Part shown: positions 23,441 through 26,212 of the stretch, one piece after another
How positions within the stretch are numbered: position 1 is the stretch's first letter
Layout: each line of letters begins with the position of its first letter
Origin: DATAMF01 sp964472565
GTDB taxonomy: Bacteria; Chloroflexota; Anaerolineae; Aggregatilineales; Aggregatilineaceae
Length of the DNA: 26,212 nucleotides
Reading direction: 5' to 3'
Assembly (NCBI GenBank): GCA_964472565.1
Contig: CAYYNB010000079.1
Location: 1 to 26,212, forward strand
Notes under the pieces: generated by a model
Told to the model about the DNA's origin: nothing
What the model saw: only the letters and a program-made list of their open reading frames with translations
The model's database searches: none
Translations under genes and position numbers: made by a program

Positions 23441-24715
23441 ATGGAACATCTGCCGCTTCCTTCTAAAATTCTGCGCCCGTTAGGATACCCGCGCGTGGCC
23501 GATCTGCCGGAGCGCCAGCAGAAAGGGCTGCGCGGGTTTTGGCTGGACGGAATGTTCGCGTCGTTGGCGAACGGATTCACCGACCCCTACTATTCGCTTT
23601 ACATGCTCAGTCTGCATGCCACCAACGCGCAGATCGGGCTGGTGAATACCCTGAATCAACTCGCTGCTGCTTGTTTGGCGCTGCCCGGCGCAACCATCGC
23701 GGATCGCACCGGGCGTTATAAACAATTGGCGCTTTTTGCGGGCGTGATCAGCCGTCTGATGTGGGTTGTCATGCTGACTGCGCCGCTGTTTCAGGGTCAA
23801 ACCGCTGTCACCATTGTTTTATGCGCCTGGGTCGCCATCGCGGGCATGGGGGCATTGGGCAACGCCGCCTGGACGGCGCTCTCCGCCGACCTCGTGCCAA
23901 CCCGTCTGCGCGGGGGATATTTCGCCTCGCGTAATATGGTGATCCAGTTTGTCAGCCTGTTAGCCATCCCCACCGCCGGGTTCCTGGTGAACATTCTGGG
24001 CGAACCCGAAGGTTATCAGGTTAACCTGTTGTTTGCGCTGGCGTTTGGGGTAGGGTCTATCTATTTCTACAACCAGATACCCGAACACGCCGCGCCTAAA
24101 CAGACGGATCGCTTCGGGACGCTGCAAGCGCTGCGCCGCATGACCAGACTCCCCCACTTCATGCGTTTTACCGCCGCACACACGGTGCTGATGCTCGGAG
24201 CCATGATCGGCTCGCCGTTTATTAATGTTTTCATGGCGGAAGAATGCGATTTCAGCGTGGGCGTGATCGGCCTGGTCACGACCATCGGCGGGCTGTTCAC
24301 GTTTTTAAGCATGCGGGCGATGGGTCGCTTTCATGATCGTTTTGGCATCACCGCCACGATGCGCTTCGGGCTGGGCATACCGCTCGTTATTGCGCTGTGG
24401 GCGCTCGTCAGCGAACCCTGGCATGCCTATGTGGTCAATGCCTTCGGTGGTTTTGCCTGGGCCGGCTACAACCTGGGATCGTTTAATCTGCTCCTCGTCA
24501 CCACACCGGATGAGCACCGTCCGCGTTACATTGCCCTGTATACCACCATCGTATCCATCATGAGTGCCATCGGCCCCCTGATCGGCGCGTGGTTCCTCGA
24601 ATTCGTCTCCTTCCAGACGGTTTTTATCATCTCTGGGGGGGTGCGTCTCGCGGGGGTGATTCTGTTTTTTATGCTGGTGCGCGAACCCGATGCCAATGCC
24701 CCTCAACTGGAATAA
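23441..24715 (+). CDS. Major facilitator superfamily transporter
   Basis: A 424-residue membrane protein with about 12 predicted helices, including a characteristic PTRLRGGYFASRN loop in the first half and a long cytoplasmic loop (EHAAPKQTDRFGTLQALRR) between the two six-helix bundles. Family features are GATIADRTGRYKQLA after helix 2 and GRFHDRFGITATMRFG in the second half. The first 35 residues are polar and precede the first helix. Substrate unknown; the overall style is that of uncharacterised MFS proteins and drug-efflux-like permeases. Start is at the ATG 3 bp after the preceding stop, with only a weak ribosome site, so translational coupling is likely. Last gene of the operon. Confidence 0.85.
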   Translation: MEHLPLPSKILRPLGYPRVADLPERQQKGLRGFWLDGMFASLANGFTDPYYSLYMLSLHATNAQIGLVNTLNQLAAACLALPGATIADRTGRYKQLALFAGVISRLMWVVMLTAPLFQGQTAVTIVLCAWVAIAGMGALGNAAWTALSADLVPTRLRGGYFASRNMVIQFVSLLAIPTAGFLVNILGEPEGYQVNLLFALAFGVGSIYFYNQIPEHAAPKQTDRFGTLQALRRMTRLPHFMRFTAAHTVLMLGAMIGSPFINVFMAEECDFSVGVIGLVTTIGGLFTFLSMRAMGRFHDRFGITATMRFGLGIPLVIALWALVSEPWHAYVVNAFGGFAWAGYNLGSFNLLLVTTPDEHRPRYIALYTTIVSIMSAIGPLIGAWFLEFVSFQTVFIISGGVRLAGVILFFMLVREPDANAPQLE

Positions 24716-24741
24716 AAAAGGGCAGGATACTCAACCTGCCC
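24714..24741 (-). terminator. Terminator between the MFS and 135-aa genes
   Basis: GGGCAGG (24720-24726) pairs with CCTGCCC (24735-24741) around an 8-nt loop. On the minus strand it is followed by T6 (complement of 24714-24719). It ends the minus-strand gene and probably helps end the MFS operon. Confidence 0.75.
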
Positions 24742-24747
24742 CTTAAA

Positions 24748-25155
24748 TTAACGGCTGGCACGGGCTTCGAGGTGTTCCACAATCTCCTGAAACAGGTGGA
24801 GCTTCAGCGTAATGTCATTTTGCCCGGTAGCGGCCTGTTCGATGGAGACAATTTCGACACGCGGGAAAAAGCGAGCATAGTCCATTTGCGCCAACACTTG
24901 CGGCAGGTCTACATGAACGATCAGGGGCGCTGGCTCACCTTTGGCGCGGTAGCACTTGACAACCCCATCTAAATCCTCGACCGAAAAAACAATAAGAAAC
25001 TGGTGACGGCGCTCCACTTCGATCTCGAAGGGATGATTGTAGTAGCTGATATGCAGCCGGTTCCGCATGCGGGCGGTCAGCAGTTCGATAACGCCGTGCG
25101 AATGACGCGCCGTCGAAACCACAACCCCACCTTGCAGTTTTACATTCACAGCCAT
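24748..25155 (-). CDS. Conserved-looking soluble protein of unknown function
   Basis: I do not recognise this 135-residue protein. It has no signal peptide or membrane helix. It reads as alternating strands and helices: MAVNVKLQGGVVVST, then an RNRLHISYY strand, FLIVFSVEDL, PLIVHVDLPQ and a C-terminal amphipathic helix (TLKLHLFQEIVEHLEA). The pattern would suit a small alpha/beta domain. GGAG lies 5 nt before the ATG on the minus strand and a T-tailed terminator follows, so it is probably a real single gene. The next gene upstream on the same strand starts about 90 bp away, so co-transcription is possible. Confidence 0.65.
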   Translation of the reverse strand: MAVNVKLQGGVVVSTARHSHGVIELLTARMRNRLHISYYNHPFEIEVERRHQFLIVFSVEDLDGVVKCYRAKGEPAPLIVHVDLPQVLAQMDYARFFPRVEIVSIEQAATGQNDITLKLHLFQEIVEHLEARASR

Positions 25156-25245
25156 GGGTACTCCAGATGATGGAATTTACAGATTTCATAAACACTTTAC
25201 ACATCATAACAAAAACCACAATGGAGCGTCAACTGTATTAAGGTA

Positions 25246-25626
25246 CTACTGCGCGTCATCCTGGGGCAGCAGCGTAATCGCATATTCCACCTTTTCGCTC
25301 AGATCGTGCAGCAGGCTGAGGACAAACATGGATTCATCCGGTTGGCGCGGCGGGAAAAGGCGCGTCCAATAGGTATAGGCCGCCGACAGCCGGTCTACCG
25401 CCAGCAGCGCTTTGACCAGCACCGGCTGGCGCTGTTCGGCCTGCGTAAAATAGGCAACCAACGCCTTTTGGAAGCCGGGGGCTTCCTGCTCGACATAACC
25501 CAATACTTCATCAAACAAGGCCCGATCCCAGCCGGTGGCTTGCAGGCGTTCCATCGACACCACCTGTAAAGCATCACCAATATGAATCAGCCGTTCACGA
25601 ATTTCCAGCAAAGCAGCTTGTGACAT
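25246..25626 (-). CDS. Small helical protein of unknown function
   Basis: A 126-residue soluble protein, predicted mainly helical: LLEIRERLIHIGDALQVV, then FDEVLGYVEQEAPGFQKALVAYF, VLVKALLAVDRLSAAYTYW, and a C-terminal helix around SLLHDLSEKVEYAITLL. No known motif. The start at 25626 (MSQAALLEI) is chosen because GGGGGA lies 6 nt upstream. An in-frame ATG at 25704 would add 26 residues rich in Cys and aromatic residues and has no good ribosome site. It is on the same strand as the 135-aa gene downstream and divergent from the gene at 25725. Function unknown. Confidence 0.65.
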   Translation of the reverse strand: MSQAALLEIRERLIHIGDALQVVSMERLQATGWDRALFDEVLGYVEQEAPGFQKALVAYFTQAEQRQPVLVKALLAVDRLSAAYTYWTRLFPPRQPDESMFVLSLLHDLSEKVEYAITLLPQDDAQ

Positions 25627-25724
25627 ACAGCATCCCCCGGTACGGTTAGAAAAGCACCAGTGTAACGCGCTGATGCTATTGCGAAAAGCCAAAATCTTAT
25701 ACAATGAAACAAGAAGCGGTGTAG

Positions 25725-26147
25725 ATGGAAATCAGTCTAATGGGTTTTACAGTACAACAATTAGGTAATGAGCCAATTGTTCTCGTCATTTTTCCACTCC
25801 CCATCCATGAATACCTTGACGAACTGGCGGAAGTCCATGTGCAGTTAGCGGACATTGCGGATCAATGCAACCGGACGATTTATTACATCCCATATTCGAA
25901 CCAGATCGTTGATTTGAGCTACAGCGATATTCTGCTCTGGATAGCCGAGAGTCGAGACAGCACACCGGGATCAATCGCCGATCCGCGTATTCGGGTGGTG
26001 CTGGTCGGCACTACGCCCATGCTCCGGCTGGCGGTGAAAAAGTTTCGGGAACAATTCGAAATCGATGTACCAATTTTCCCCCACCTCGATCATGCGATTG
26101 CCTATGCCCGGCGGCAAATCGCCGCTCAGCGTTTGCCCACCCTGTAA
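25725..26147 (+). CDS. Small alpha/beta protein, perhaps STAS-like
   Basis: A 140-residue soluble protein without signal peptide. It alternates strands and helices: IVLVIFPLP, then DELAEVHVQLADIADQ, TIYYIPYSNQ, RIRVVLVGT and RLAVKKFREQFEIDVPIF, ending with LDHAIAYARRQIA. The C-terminal strand followed by an LDHAIAYA helix recalls the TDREAALDWL helix of the protein at 9718, so both may belong to a STAS/SpoIIAA-like group. Overall identity looks low, so this is weak. The ribosome site is poor; a second ATG at 25740 is a possible start. TATACA about 25 bp upstream may be the -10. Function unknown. Confidence 0.6.
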   Translation: MEISLMGFTVQQLGNEPIVLVIFPLPIHEYLDELAEVHVQLADIADQCNRTIYYIPYSNQIVDLSYSDILLWIAESRDSTPGSIADPRIRVVLVGTTPMLRLAVKKFREQFEIDVPIFPHLDHAIAYARRQIAAQRLPTL

Positions 26148-26170
26148 GGCTGCGCCAAGATTTTCTTTAC

Positions 26171-26206
26171 CCCATCCCCCCTTACCCCTTCCCTCAGGAA
26201 AGGGGA
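26171..26206. repeat. C-rich intergenic element with short hairpin
   Basis: After the last gene the DNA turns into C-rich runs, then CCCCTTCC (26185-26192) faces GGAAAGGGG (26197-26205), a stem with one bulged A. It resembles short C/G-rich intergenic elements often repeated in genomes of this type, but only one copy is visible here. No T-tract follows. Confidence 0.3.
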
Positions 26207-26212
26207 GTCAAA

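Noticed and set aside
1..26212. CRISPR array, insertion sequence or prophage
   Set aside because: No regularly spaced repeats, transposase, integrase or terminal inverted repeats with target duplications were seen.

Overview
The window looks like chromosomal DNA from a moderately GC-rich bacterium. The best guess is a member of the Chloroflexota (Anaerolineae-like). This is an inference from style, not from a marker gene: many exported proteins with plain (non-lipoprotein) signal peptides, secreted SH3b plus PD40 propeller and PPC-like beta proteins, Thr/Pro-rich tails, and small orphan proteins. No rRNA, tRNA, CRISPR array, transposase or phage gene is visible. Most genes have Shine-Dalgarno sites and several have strong intrinsic terminators.

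Layout. 1-2562: the 3' part of a RidA-family gene converges on a secreted S33-type alpha/beta hydrolase, which is divergent from a DJ-1/PfpI-family gene. 2563-3333: a 771-bp gene-free stretch with a promoter-like pair and a series of hairpins, which reads as a long structured leader. 3334-9204: three paralogous family-5 (oligopeptide-type) substrate-binding proteins on the same strand, with a small Cys-rich gene inserted on the opposite strand and no permease or ATPase. 9205-11758: small proteins (one perhaps SpoIIAA/STAS-like), a secreted three-repeat PPC-like protein and a 57-aa membrane protein. 11858-15308: a secreted SH3b-PD40 propeller protein convergent with a secreted beta-helix protein. 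15500-17458: asparagine synthetase B. 17532-21419: a small secreted protein divergent from a 1043-aa FtsX/MacB-type permease without an ATPase. 21523-22017: a Tat-exported Rieske-fold protein that has lost one iron ligand. 22108-24715: a tight operon of a zinc-ribbon signal peptidase I, a YgiT-type zinc-finger protein and an MFS transporter. 24748-26147: three small proteins of unknown function.

How it fits together. The window is dominated by envelope and extracellular functions: peptide capture (three binding proteins), peptide cleavage (S33 hydrolase), secreted beta-rich proteins and a signal peptidase. The first binding protein combines GGT/CGT-rich codon choice, a long structured leader and a perfect 16-bp terminator stem, so it is probably strongly expressed. 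Unusual items are the structured leader, the Rieske protein with Ile at a His-ligand position, the signal peptidase with a built-in zinc ribbon, and the tandem binding proteins with six shared cysteines and no lipobox. I do not see a convincing new multi-gene system, and the findings are graded accordingly.
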